DNA of 64,000 nt from Streptomyces sp. CB01881 (GTDB taxonomy: Bacteria > Actinomycetota > Actinomycetes > Streptomycetales > Streptomycetaceae), in contig NZ_CP026498.1 of the NCBI RefSeq assembly GCF_002953255.1, forward strand, positions 18,728-82,727, given 5' to 3'. A model generated the notes under the pieces. The model made no database searches. It was not told the DNA's origin and worked only from the letters and a program-made list of their open reading frames with translations. Of this stretch, positions 9,601 to 18,257 are shown piece after piece (within the stretch, counting starts at the first letter, position 1; each line of letters starts with the position of its first letter). The position numbers and the translations under genes were made by a program.

Positions 9601-12366
9601 GTGCACCACCGTTCCCGCACGCCCAAACTGCTCGGCGCCGCCGTGGCCGTCGTTCTGGGCCTCGGCGTCGGCGTACCGCCGGCGTTCGCCGGACCGGCCG
9701 GGGAACCGGCCGCCGACGCCGACCCCGTGCCCGGCCTGGTCGCCGGCACGGACACCACCGCCCCGCAGCTGGTCACCGGCGTGGACGAGCCGGCCCCGGG
9801 CGCCGACGCCGCCGAGGCGGCCCGCGCCCACCTCGCCGCCCACCGGGACCGCTACCGGGTCGACCCGGCGCAGCTCGTCGTGACCGGCGTGGAGCGCTCG
9901 GCGGACAGCCGCCGCACCGTCCGGTTCGAGCAGCGGCACGGCGGCCTGCCGGTCTTCGGCGCCGCCTACCTGGTCCACCTGGCCGGCGAGGGCGACGCGC
10001 AGCGCGTCGAGTCGGTCGGCGGCAAGTACTTCACCGGCCTGACCGCCCCGACCACCCAGGCCGTGCCGGACGAGGTGCTGCGTGGCCTCGCGCTCGCCTC
10101 GGTCGAGGACGGCCCGGCCCGCACGGGCGTCACCGCCGAGGACCGCGGCCCGGTCGTCCTGCCCGGCGGCGCCGGCCGGCTCGCCCGGCACTTCACCGTG
10201 CGCGGGACCGACCGGACGATGTGGGAGGGCAAGGCCCGCGAGCTCTACCTGGACGCCGGCACCGGCACGGTCGCCCTCTCGCTCACCTCCCGGGTCCCCG
10301 CTGCCACAGGAGCGCCCGCCGCCGTGACCGCGCCCGCCGGTGCGTCGACGGCCGGCCTCGAACCCGCCGTCGGCACCGCGCCGGACGTCCAGGGCCGCCC
10401 GACCCGGGTGAACATCGCCCGCCTGCCGGACGGCACCTACCAGCTGATCGACCTCACCCGCCCCGCGCCCCTGACCGTCTACGACGCGGGCGGCCGGGAC
10501 GAGTACGAGGTCGGCGGCCAGCTGCCCGACGGTGTCCGCCCGCCCTCCTCGCCGACCCCGGACTTCCCGGCCTCGCTCGCCGCCACCGGGGCCGCCGAGG
10601 CCCAGCGCAACGCCGGCGCCGTGTACGACTTCTTCCACGACCGGCTCGGCCGGGACGGGATCGACGGCGCCGGCGGCCCGGTCAACGCCGTGGTGAACGT
10701 GACCAGTGGGGGCGAGAGCCTGCCGAACGCCTACTGGAGCAGCGGGCGGATGACGTACGGGGGCGGCAACGCCAAGTTCTACCCGTTCGCCGTCGCACTC
10801 GACGTCGCCGGCCACGAGATGACGCACGGGGTCGTCGAGAACACCGCCAAGCTCGTCATGCGGGACCAGTCCGGCGCCCTCGACGAGGCCCTCGCCGACT
10901 ACTTCGGCAACGCGGTGGAGGTCACCACCCGCGGCATCCCGATGACCGACCCGCGGGCCGCGCTGCTCGGCGAGAGCCTCTGCCGCACCGGCACCCCGGA
11001 AGCCTGCGCGCAGCGCCGCCTCGACACCGGCCGCAGCACCGTGAACGACTACGTCGGACTGCCGGTGCACTTCACCGAGGACGCCTCGCACGACAACTCG
11101 GGCATCATGAGCGGCGCGCTGTGGGACATCCGGCGCACCCTGGACCCGCTGCTCGCCGACCGGCTGGTCTACCGGGCGCTCGCCGAGTACCTCACCCCGC
11201 TGGACACCTTCGTCGACGCCCGCAACGCGGTGCTCGCCGCCGGCCGCTCGCTCGGCCTCACCCGTGCCCAACTCCGTTCGGTGACGGCCGCGTTCGACGC
11301 GCACGGGATCAAGGAGGGCTGGGAGCGGCGGATCGGCATGGACAGCCGCACGGTGTTGCGCTCGCTCACCGACGGCACCCAGAACCGGCCGGACGTGGCC
11401 AACGGCCGCTGGGTGATGGCCGCCGGGGAGTCGGGCTTCCTCGGCGTCCTCACCGGGACCGTCGGCAGCTCCGCCGAGCCGGTCCGGCTCAGCCCGGTCG
11501 GCGACAAGCGTTCGCACACCGGCCCCGCCACCGACGGCACCGTCGCGGCCTGGGCCTCCCAAGGCGAGACCACCCCGGGCCGGCCGGACTGGTCGGTACT
11601 GGTCCGCCCGCTCGACGGCGGCGCCACGCACACCGTCCACAGCGCCGCCGGCCTGATGGTCTCGGGCGTCCGGGTCGCCGGCGGGATCGTCGCCTTCGAG
11701 GCGATGGACTTCAGCACCGGCCGCACCCTGCCGTGGCTCTCGGTGGACGGCGCGCAGGCCGCGCCGATCGCGCTGCCCGACGGCCACCACGGGCAGGGCC
11801 TCTCGCTGCGCGGCGACCTGCTCGCCTGGACGGAGCGGTGGCAGGAAGGCGAGCGCACCGTCTACGCGCCGACCGTCTACTCGGTCTCCGCGGGCAAGGT
11901 CGTCGCCCGGTACGTCGCGGGCGGCACGGGCGGCACGGGCGGCACCGCGGGGACGCTGGCGGTCCACACGCTGCTGACCGCGAAGCGGCTGCTCTGGCTG
12001 GAGACGCCGCTCGACGGGAGCCGCGGCACCTCGATCCGCTCCGGCGCCCTCGACGGCTCCGGCGTGACCGACCTGCTGGCCGGCAGCACCACGGAGCCGC
12101 GCCAGATCGACGAGCTGACCGCCTCCGAGAAGGCCGTTACCTTCGCCTACACCTTCACCTGGCCGAAGGGCCGGCGCGTCGCCAACAGCGACCTGCCGAA
12201 GCTCTGGCAGCTCCCGATCGACGGCGGCACCCCGCAGCGGTTCTCCTGCAACCGGGGCGGCCAGTACATGCCGGTGGCCGACCGCGGCACCCGGGTGCTC
12301 TGGGCCGACGCCACGCCCGGCCGCACCGATCTGGTGATGCGCGAGCGCGCGGCCGTCACCTGCTGA
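9601..12366 (+). CDS. Secreted M4-family (thermolysin-like) metallopeptidase with C-terminal extension
   Basis: GTG at 9601 follows a GAGGGAGGA site and starts a signal peptide (LLGAAVAVVLGLGVGVPPAFA). An FTP/PepSY-like propeptide covers about residues 60-210. The catalytic domain has zinc ligands H405 and H409 in HEMTH and E429 in ALDEALADYFG, the M4 signature. A region with HDNSGIMSGALWDI and a final helix pair follow. Residues from about 590 to 921 form an extra all-beta region of repeated strands, resembling a propeller, beyond the usual M4 length. It is a secreted zinc endopeptidase activated by propeptide removal, followed by a terminator, and probably monocistronic. Confidence 0.93.
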   Translation: MHHRSRTPKLLGAAVAVVLGLGVGVPPAFAGPAGEPAADADPVPGLVAGTDTTAPQLVTGVDEPAPGADAAEAARAHLAAHRDRYRVDPAQLVVTGVERSADSRRTVRFEQRHGGLPVFGAAYLVHLAGEGDAQRVESVGGKYFTGLTAPTTQAVPDEVLRGLALASVEDGPARTGVTAEDRGPVVLPGGAGRLARHFTVRGTDRTMWEGKARELYLDAGTGTVALSLTSRVPAATGAPAAVTAPAGASTAGLEPAVGTAPDVQGRPTRVNIARLPDGTYQLIDLTRPAPLTVYDAGGRDEYEVGGQLPDGVRPPSSPTPDFPASLAATGAAEAQRNAGAVYDFFHDRLGRDGIDGAGGPVNAVVNVTSGGESLPNAYWSSGRMTYGGGNAKFYPFAVALDVAGHEMTHGVVENTAKLVMRDQSGALDEALADYFGNAVEVTTRGIPMTDPRAALLGESLCRTGTPEACAQRRLDTGRSTVNDYVGLPVHFTEDASHDNSGIMSGALWDIRRTLDPLLADRLVYRALAEYLTPLDTFVDARNAVLAAGRSLGLTRAQLRSVTAAFDAHGIKEGWERRIGMDSRTVLRSLTDGTQNRPDVANGRWVMAAGESGFLGVLTGTVGSSAEPVRLSPVGDKRSHTGPATDGTVAAWASQGETTPGRPDWSVLVRPLDGGATHTVHSAAGLMVSGVRVAGGIVAFEAMDFSTGRTLPWLSVDGAQAAPIALPDGHHGQGLSLRGDLLAWTERWQEGERTVYAPTVYSVSAGKVVARYVAGGTGGTGGTAGTLAVHTLLTAKRLLWLETPLDGSRGTSIRSGALDGSGVTDLLAGSTTEPRQIDELTASEKAVTFAYTFTWPKGRRVANSDLPKLWQLPIDGGTPQRFSCNRGGQYMPVADRGTRVLWADATPGRTDLVMRERAAVTC

Positions 12367-12445
12367 CCGAGGAGCGCTGCCCCAGGGTCCCACCCAGGGC
12401 GTCCCGCCCCCGGACGCCCGGACCCCGTTGCTTCCCCGTCTCCTG

Positions 12446-12485
12446 CCCGGCCGCTTCGCTTTGGCGGCCGGGCGGGGCCTTTTGT
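12446..12485 (+). terminator. Rho-independent terminator after M4 peptidase gene
   Basis: Nine-base arms CCCGGCCGC and GCGGCCGGG flank a 9-base loop, followed by CGGGGCC and TTTT. The structure lies 80 bases beyond the stop codon. Confidence 0.8.
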
Positions 12486-12582
12486 GTTGCGGGCCGGCCG
12501 CGCGCGGCCGAGCCCGACCGGCCGACAGGGCTGGAGCCGCAGGTGCGGGGCCGGCTCTGCTCACCCTGCCGCGGACATCTGG

Positions 12583-14367
12583 TTAGAGCTCCCTGACGTG
12601 CGGCGGGTTACCGGTGGAGATGGAGAGCTTCCCGTGCTGGATCTGGAGGTCGCTTCCCCCGACGATCATCCCGTTGGCGCGGGTCATCGAGACATTGCTC
12701 CGGCCGAAGGTGACCGAGATGCCGTCCCCGAAGGTCACCCACTTCTTGAACTCGTTGATCCCCTGGAACATGATCCGGTCCGGCATCGTGAAGAACATCC
12801 GCTCACCGTCGTGGCTGAGTTTCATCCCGCCGCCGACGGTGAGGTGACCCTTCACCCGCGCTTCACCGGAGACCCGTGCTTCACCGGTGTGCAGCTCGTT
12901 CAGGTCGGCCTTGTCCGCGGTGGCGGTGCCCAGCTCCTGGCCGCCGTCGCGCAGGACGCGCACGCCGGAGGTGGGGAACTCGATCCAGCCGTCGGTGGTG
13001 GCGCGGCCCTGGACCCACTTGGTGTTGATGCCGTTGAGGTCGGCCTTGTCGGCGGCGACGGTGCCCCACTCCTGACCGCCGTCCTTGCGGACGTTGATCC
13101 CGGACCGCGGGAACTCCAGCCAACCGCTACCGCCGTCACGGTCACCGACCCACTTCGTGTTCACGCCGTTCACATCGGCTCTGTCGGCCGTGAGGGTTCC
13201 CAGCTCCTGGGCGCCGTCCTTGTGGAGGCCGGCCCCGGACGAGGTGAACTCGATCCAGCCCGCGCCCGCGTCGCGGCTGCCCGCCCACTTGGTGTTGACG
13301 CCGTCCACGTCGGCCCGGGCGGCCGTGACGACGCCGGGGACGTTGGTCGGGCCGTGGTAGACGTTGACGCCCCTGTCCGGGAAGGTGATCCAGCCGTCGT
13401 CGTTGCTCCGTCCCTGGACCAGCCTGGTGATCACCCTGTCCACGTCGGCCTTGTCGGCCGTCACCCTCCCCAGGTCGTGCTTCGCGTCCCGGACGTCCAG
13501 GCCGTCCGCGGTGAAGACGGCGCGGCCCTTGTGCTCCGTTCCTTCGATCCACGGCGAGCGCGTCCCGTCCCCGAACTCGGGGACGAGCGCGTGGACGGTG
13601 GTGGTGAGGAAGTACCCCCGCTGATCACCGCCGTCGGGTGACTTGGCGACCAGGGTGTAGGTGGCGCCGCGTTTCGGAGCAGTGGTGGACCAGGAGTACT
13701 CCTGGTGAGCGGCCGCACTTCCCTGCGCCGCCGGCTCGCGGCGCACTTCGGCACCCGTCGCGTCGAGGATCCGGTAGTCGAGGGTGTTGGGCCCGTCCCA
13801 CTTCAGGACGAGGGGCTCGTTCTGGTCCCCGTCCAGCAGGGACTTCTCCGCGCGGAAGTTGCGCGGCACCCTCGGCGTCTGCTTGACGAATCCGAGGGTG
13901 GTGGTGAAGGGCTGTAGCCGCATGGGCTCGTTCCGGTCGCCGCCGCCGGTCCTCTCGTGGATCTCCAGGAGGGACAGACCCGCTTCATCGGCGACCGGGA
14001 TGTTCTCCAGCTTCAGGACCAGGGCCTCTCCGCTCTCCAGGAACGGGTGCCTCGCTGCGTGGGGCTGTGCCTGGTCGAACTGGGCCCGGAAGAGGAGCCG
14101 GCCGTTGTCCCACCTGAATTCCAGCTGGTCGTCGATGGGCCGCTGCTTCGTCCTCTCGATACTCGTGGTCACCGCGGCCGGATCGTTCGTCAGGGGCGAG
14201 GAGAAGGAGAGGAACGGCAGCTCGACCTCGATGTAGTCCCACTCCACCGCGGACTGGTGGGAGTTGGAGGCGATGATGTACACCGATCCCCGGGACGGTT
14301 CGCCGGGGAGCGACGCCTGGAGCCCCGTCGGATCGGTGATGATCTCGTACTTCAGCAAGGACGGCAC
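12583..14367 (-). CDS. Fibre-like protein with four 45-residue repeats
   Basis: The 594-residue protein has GTG at 14367 with GGGAG eight bases upstream. Residues 1-160 are a beta-rich domain of unknown type. Residues about 165-255 resemble a fibronectin-III-like sandwich (PRNFRAEKS, LKWDGPNTLDYRI and TYTLVAKSP). Residues 304-483 hold four repeats of exactly 45 residues, each running ADKADV..., GWIEFP, then KDGGQELGT. Residues 490-590 are short strands of the LTVGGGMKLSHDG type seen in trimeric beta-helix tail fibres. There is no signal peptide or membrane segment. I cannot name the family. A structural, adhesive or phage-tail-derived role is inference from the repeats. Confidence 0.75.
   Translation of the reverse strand: MPSLLKYEIITDPTGLQASLPGEPSRGSVYIIASNSHQSAVEWDYIEVELPFLSFSSPLTNDPAAVTTSIERTKQRPIDDQLEFRWDNGRLLFRAQFDQAQPHAARHPFLESGEALVLKLENIPVADEAGLSLLEIHERTGGGDRNEPMRLQPFTTTLGFVKQTPRVPRNFRAEKSLLDGDQNEPLVLKWDGPNTLDYRILDATGAEVRREPAAQGSAAAHQEYSWSTTAPKRGATYTLVAKSPDGGDQRGYFLTTTVHALVPEFGDGTRSPWIEGTEHKGRAVFTADGLDVRDAKHDLGRVTADKADVDRVITRLVQGRSNDDGWITFPDRGVNVYHGPTNVPGVVTAARADVDGVNTKWAGSRDAGAGWIEFTSSGAGLHKDGAQELGTLTADRADVNGVNTKWVGDRDGGSGWLEFPRSGINVRKDGGQEWGTVAADKADLNGINTKWVQGRATTDGWIEFPTSGVRVLRDGGQELGTATADKADLNELHTGEARVSGEARVKGHLTVGGGMKLSHDGERMFFTMPDRIMFQGINEFKKWVTFGDGISVTFGRSNVSMTRANGMIVGGSDLQIQHGKLSISTGNPPHVREL
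12919..13458 (-). repeat. Four 135-bp coding repeats
   Basis: These encode residues 304-483 of the fibre-like protein in perfect 45-residue register. A fifth partial start (ADKADLNELHT) follows. The DNA copies are diverged, so the array is old rather than a recent expansion. Confidence 0.85.
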
Positions 14368-14692
14368 AGTGCGGACTCCCTACCTCGGTGCTCCCGCGAT
14401 GCGGGCAGACGACGGGACAGGTACTTACCGGCCCGTCAACGGTAGGCACCGCCCCGCCGTCCAGGAGCCGCGATCCCGCAGAGCTGGCCCGAACAGGCCT
14501 CCCTCTGGCTGGAACCACTGTCGAAGGAAGGGTCCCTGGCGCCCTGGCCCTGATCCGTCTCCAGACCTGGCGTGTCGTCATCGACCTCCCTGCCGGCCTG
14601 GTCAACAGGGAGGGGTTCCCCGGCCGGCCCACCCTGACGGCGACCGACGGCCGTGCGACCGCAGTCTTCTCGCGCCCGGCTGCCCGGTGGCC
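14368..14692. other. Gap without recognised gene
   Basis: The gap lies between two genes transcribed leftward. No frame shows conserved-looking protein and no hairpin with a U-run was seen. Confidence 0.5.
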
Positions 14693-15277
14693 TCAGACGC
14701 GGGGCGGCAGGACCTCGATGATCTCGGCGGTGCCGGCGGCGGGTTGGGCCTCGTGCATGGTGATCACGTCACCGGCCTTCAGATGCCGCCACTTCTCGGA
14801 CTGCAGGGGAGCCAGGCGGATGTCGGCCGTCTCTCCCGGTCCGAGTTGCGGTGCGAACTCCACCCAGAGCCGCGCGGTGTTCAGGTCTCGTTGTCCAACT
14901 GCGGTGTGGCTACCGATGTCCCACAGAGGCCTGAGCTGACCATCTCCGGAGAAGGCACTCTGGCGTCCGCCCTCGTCGGCTCCCAGCAGGGTCAAGGTCG
15001 CACGGATCGTACCGTGCTTGACCTCCCAGCCCCGCCACTCGCACCAACGGCGGCTGCGGCCGAGCATCATCTGCCGAGCGGCCTCGGTGAGCCTCTCCCA
15101 GAAGGTGACGGACACCGGATGGACATCCGCGATCTCGATGAGCATGTCGAGCGCCATCTCCCATTCCTGGAGCTCGATGTCCCTGCGAACATCTCCGACT
15201 GTCTGGCCGTTCTCTGCGGCGGCGTCCTCGGGCAGTAGGTCGGCGGCCTGCCGAAGGAGTGCGAAGGCGTCATCCAT
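14693..15277 (-). CDS. Small protein with EF-Tu domain III-like C-terminus and helical, immunity-like N-terminus
   Basis: The product is 194 residues from ATG 15277 (GTG 15292 is possible; neither has a strong ribosome site). The first 60 residues are helical and acidic, with DIELQEWEMALDMLIEIAD, resembling MafI-type immunity proteins. From about residue 90 the protein matches the third domain of EF-Tu: a strand pair, then LLGADEGGRQSAFSGDGQLR against the EF-Tu pattern EEGGRHTPFFSGYRPQF, a D-I-G turn, and a later GETADIRLAPL strand. No GTPase domain is present. It could be a translation-factor mimic or an immunity protein for an EF-Tu-dependent toxin. Both ideas are inference. Confidence 0.6.
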   Translation of the reverse strand: MDDAFALLRQAADLLPEDAAAENGQTVGDVRRDIELQEWEMALDMLIEIADVHPVSVTFWERLTEAARQMMLGRSRRWCEWRGWEVKHGTIRATLTLLGADEGGRQSAFSGDGQLRPLWDIGSHTAVGQRDLNTARLWVEFAPQLGPGETADIRLAPLQSEKWRHLKAGDVITMHEAQPAAGTAEIIEVLPPRV

Positions 15278-15458
15278 GTGCTGGATTGTCACCTGGTCCC
15301 TGGGGCCTTGTCACAAATGACCATGCAGGCGCAGCGGCACGCGGCGCGACCGGGCACTCCAGAGTTTCAGGATTTTCTGGCTGGTGGTGAGGCATCTGTC
15401 CCGCATCTGTTCCGCCGAACATGTGCGAGGTGGCGGCGACGGCATGAGCGGCAGTAGA

Positions 15459-15640
15459 TCACGGGCAGTGATCGCGGGGCAGATGGGCTTCCCGTCCGGG
15501 ATCGATGCGGTCGGCGAGGTAGATCAGGGTCGCCTGGGGGTCCATGCCGAAGGCGGCGGCGACGAGTCTCGGGTCCATGGCCTTCACAAGGTCGACCAGG
15601 CGGGTGCTGCGGATCACGCGGGGCAACGATGTCACGGAGG
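15459..15640 (-). pseudogene. C-terminal remnant of an integrase-like gene
   Basis: The minus-strand frame ends with STRLVDLVKAMDPRLVAAAF, then GMDP and YLADRIDP, which I recognise as the C-terminal end of streptomycete site-specific-integrase-like proteins. Upstream coding is broken across frames. The surrounding 15278-15857 gap has no intact gene. Confidence 0.4.
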
Positions 15641-15812
15641 GCCGATCCGTACGCCGTGTTCCCGGCCCGCGCGAGGGGCGGCGGCCTGGCCATCGGGGGC
15701 GGAACGGGGTCCTCCCGGCCGGCTTGACCACAGGTCAGAGCAGGCGGTCTCGGCGCCGCCTTGCCATGTTCGATGCAGACTGACGACGACAGTCCGGCTA
15801 CCCACTGTGGGC

Positions 15813-15818
15813 TATGAT
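15813..15818 (+). promoter_or_regulatory. -10 element (TATGAT) before SUKH/HEAT gene
   Basis: TATGAT is a near-consensus -10 hexamer 39 bases before the GTG of the next gene. No clear -35 was found 17-18 bases upstream. Confidence 0.45.
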
Positions 15819-15857
15819 CGCGGCTCGGACTGCCTTCCGACATGAGAAGAAGCACCA

Positions 15858-16790
15858 GTGGACGCCAGGATCACCCGGATCCAAGCCAAACTCGCCGCAC
15901 TGCCGACCACGGAGAAGGCCACACTCGGCCCCGTGCTCACCGTGACGCAGGTCTCGGACTTCGAAGACGCCCACGGCATCCGACTGCCCAAGGAGTTCCG
16001 ACAGTTCCTCACCCGAATCGGGCACGGCGGATACGGTCCCACCTATGGACTCTTGCCCATGGAGCGGTGGCTCGGGCGGGGTCACCCGGGGCAACCTGCC
16101 GAACCTTTCCCGATCGCCCCGGACCTGGATCTTCCAACAGGTCCCGACGACCGAGGCGACCTCACGGGATCCTTTCCCGGCACCATCACGGTCGTTTACC
16201 GGGGCTGCAGCGACCTCACGCTGCTGGTCGTCGCAGGACCCGGACGTGGGCGTCTGGTGGAGGTCAACGCCGAGGGATTCTTCGCCCCTCGCTTCTACGC
16301 CGACCCCGACTTCCTTTCTTGGTACGAGCGGTGGCTCGACTTCGTCCTGACGGGACACCGGGACCTCAACTGGTTCGCCGACCAGATGGCCGGCGATGAG
16401 GATCAGCTCGTGGCCACACTCCTGGACGACGAGCTCCCGGCAAGGCGGCGAGCCGCCGCCTACACGTTCATCACCCGCCCAGACCCGAGCACCACCTTGC
16501 CCGGCACGCTGCTGCGGGCGCTGGCCGCAGAGACCCACCCGGCCGTCAGAGAAACGATCCTCCGTGCCCTCGCAGCTCAGGGAGAACACGGTCGAGACCT
16601 GCTGACCACGGCGCTCGCCGATCCGGTGCCTGACGTTCGCTCCCTCGCTGCCATCCTCATGGCGACGACCACACCGCCGAGCCGGCGGCTACCTGCCCGG
16701 CGGCGGGAGGCCCTCAGCCGGCACCTCGCGAGCGAGACAGACGACTCGGTCCGGGACACCCTTCAGAGAATGCTCGAACAATCAGCCTGA
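15858..16790 (+). CDS. SMI1/KNR4 (SUKH) family protein with HEAT-like C-terminus
   Basis: The start is GTG with GAGAAGA upstream; the protein has 310 residues. The N-terminal 180 residues carry the SUKH signature: FEDAHGIRLPKEFRQFLTRIGHGGYGP, split here as an L-P-x-x-(F/Y) helix and the G-N/G-G-x-G turn, later FLSWYERWLD. Residues 195-310 are short paired helices with the rhythm of HEAT or PBS-lyase repeats (LRALAAETHPAVRETILRAL). SUKH proteins are typical immunity proteins against polymorphic nuclease or deaminase toxins. No toxin gene is adjacent, so this may be an orphan immunity gene. Confidence 0.8.
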   Translation: MDARITRIQAKLAALPTTEKATLGPVLTVTQVSDFEDAHGIRLPKEFRQFLTRIGHGGYGPTYGLLPMERWLGRGHPGQPAEPFPIAPDLDLPTGPDDRGDLTGSFPGTITVVYRGCSDLTLLVVAGPGRGRLVEVNAEGFFAPRFYADPDFLSWYERWLDFVLTGHRDLNWFADQMAGDEDQLVATLLDDELPARRRAAAYTFITRPDPSTTLPGTLLRALAAETHPAVRETILRALAAQGEHGRDLLTTALADPVPDVRSLAAILMATTTPPSRRLPARRREALSRHLASETDDSVRDTLQRMLEQSA

Positions 16791-17146
16791 CGTGGCACTA
16801 CCCAGGCGCCCAATCACCGTCGCCGACATACCGCTGACACCCTCACCAGCAAGCACTGCGAGCCGCGCCGTCGCAGGTGCGGATAAGACGTGATCCACGT
16901 CCAGCATCCGGGCAGCCGGCTCTTGGTGCCTTGCAGCACCGGGTCGTGTGACTGCCGCCTGCCTGCCATCGCGCTGTGGCTCCCCGGGTGCCCCGCCCGC
17001 CGACCCGGGGCGGGCAGGTGGCGGTTTCCCGGCGTTCACGTCCCGCGGCGGGCAGCCCGCCCCCATCCGCATATCCCACACACCAGGACGTACAGCCACT
17101 GGCTTGATCATGGACGGCTGACCGACATCACGAATTCAAGTTCGGG
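16791..17146. other. Gap without recognised gene
   Basis: No conserved-looking frame was seen. The gap ends at the promoter of the P-loop gene. Confidence 0.5.
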
Positions 17147-17152
17147 TAGCGT
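17147..17152 (+). promoter_or_regulatory. -10 element (TAGCGT) of a leaderless P-loop gene
   Basis: TAGCGT ends 7 bases before the GTG at 17160, and no ribosome site exists, which fits transcription starting at the start codon. Confidence 0.45.
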
Positions 17153-17159
17153 CGGGCCC

Positions 17160-17684
17160 GTGATCATATGGCTCAACGGCACCCACGGCGCAGGCAAGAC
17201 GACGACCAGCGCCCTCGTGCAGCAGCTGATCCCGGATTCACGGGTGTTCGACGCCGAGAAGGTCGGCGAGATGCTCATGGACATCACGCCGGGGCTGCCC
17301 GAGACGGACAACTTCCAGCACTGGCCGCCGTGGCGGCTGCTCGTGGTCGAGACCGCCCGCCGCGTACTCGACTACACCGGTGGGACTCTGGTGATGCCGA
17401 TGACTGTCCTGGACGAGCAGTACTGGCGCGAGATCAGCACGGGCCTCGCCCAACACGCCATTCCGGTGCGGCACTTCGTCCTCCACGCCGACCAGGATAC
17501 CCTCCGCGGGCGCATCGCAGGGGACACTGTTGTTGGTCCCAACTCCTGGTTCCGCCTCAAGTACCTTGAGCCCTACGCCGAGGCGGCCCGCACGTGGCTG
17601 CACGACGAGGCCGAAGTCGTCGACACCACGCACCTCACGCCCGCCCAGGCCGCCCTGCAGATCGTGGAGGCCGTCAACGGCTGA
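17160..17684 (+). CDS. P-loop NTPase/kinase, TmrB-like
   Basis: The 174-residue protein begins VIIWLNGTHGAGKTTTSAL, a Walker A motif directly after the first strand, which fixes the start at GTG 17160. It continues with a D-A-E-K-V segment, a long helix with WRLLVVETARRVL, and a C-terminal strand/helix with VVDTTHLTPAQAA. The layout fits small ATP-binding kinases such as the tunicamycin-resistance protein TmrB and relatives of chloramphenicol or shikimate kinases. The substrate is not known. Its position among decayed mobile genes suggests acquired cargo, possibly an antibiotic-modifying or resistance function. Confidence 0.75.
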   Translation: MIIWLNGTHGAGKTTTSALVQQLIPDSRVFDAEKVGEMLMDITPGLPETDNFQHWPPWRLLVVETARRVLDYTGGTLVMPMTVLDEQYWREISTGLAQHAIPVRHFVLHADQDTLRGRIAGDTVVGPNSWFRLKYLEPYAEAARTWLHDEAEVVDTTHLTPAQAALQIVEAVNG

Positions 17685-17771
17685 GGCTTGATCACGGCCC
17701 TCTTGAGCGTGGAGGGGCTGAGCTGCGGTTCCGCGTTCAGATGCCACACAGCTGCTCCATGAGCTGCGCTT

Positions 17772-18182
17772 TCACGACCAGCGAGCCCTTGGCGGTGCGA
17801 AGCAGGAGTCAGAGATGTGCTTGCGCACCGCGCCATCGACGTTCGCGGTCATCAGGAACGGCTGTGCGACGATCCGGGACACAGCAGGGTCGAAATCCGC
17901 GAACAGCAGCCGCGCCGGCTCCAGCCGGGACTCGTGGATCACCGGAGCCTGCTCCGTCGCCGACCAGAAGGACCCTGAATGGTGCTTCTGGCCCAGGTAC
18001 CAGCGAAACATGCGCCATCGGGCCGCGTCGAAGAGGTCGCTCAGCGACACCTCACTGAAGGCGCACTCCGCGAACGCGCTGCCGTCCACGTTCCTCGCAC
18101 GTAACGTCGCTGACGAAACAACACTTCCTACGGACACGAGTACGCAGCCCCTGCTGCCGCCCTTCAACCGCCACGAGAGCAA
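17772..18182 (-). pseudogene. Truncated TnsA-like transposase endonuclease
   Basis: The N-terminal part of a streptomycete TnsA-like heteromeric transposase subunit is clear: FRWYLGQKHHSGSFWSATEQ, then VIHESRLEPARLLFADFD and VAQPFLMTANVDGAVRKHI. The intact family continues with a P-D-Y-L-L strand and a catalytic D-V-K motif. Here the frame instead ends in SCFAPPRARWS and a stop, so the catalytic half is lost. No TnsB, TnsC or TniQ gene is nearby. It is a relic of a Tn7-like element. Confidence 0.7.
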
Positions 18183-18257
18183 TAGTCAAGACCTGTGGAT
18201 GAGATGACGTGCAAGCAGGCTGCGGCGCCCAACGAGGTCGATCCTATGCTGAGGGTC

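Noticed and set aside
9478-12564. Two very long frames (over 1000 codons) on both strands over the M4 peptidase gene
   Set aside because: Both are by-products of high GC at third positions. Signal peptide, HEMTH and terminator fix the real gene in the third frame.
15367-15855. CRSCRRRHLAHVRRNRC frame as a zinc-finger protein
   Set aside because: The cysteines occur in a short out-of-frame tail with no start or ribosome site, next to the integrase-like scrap.
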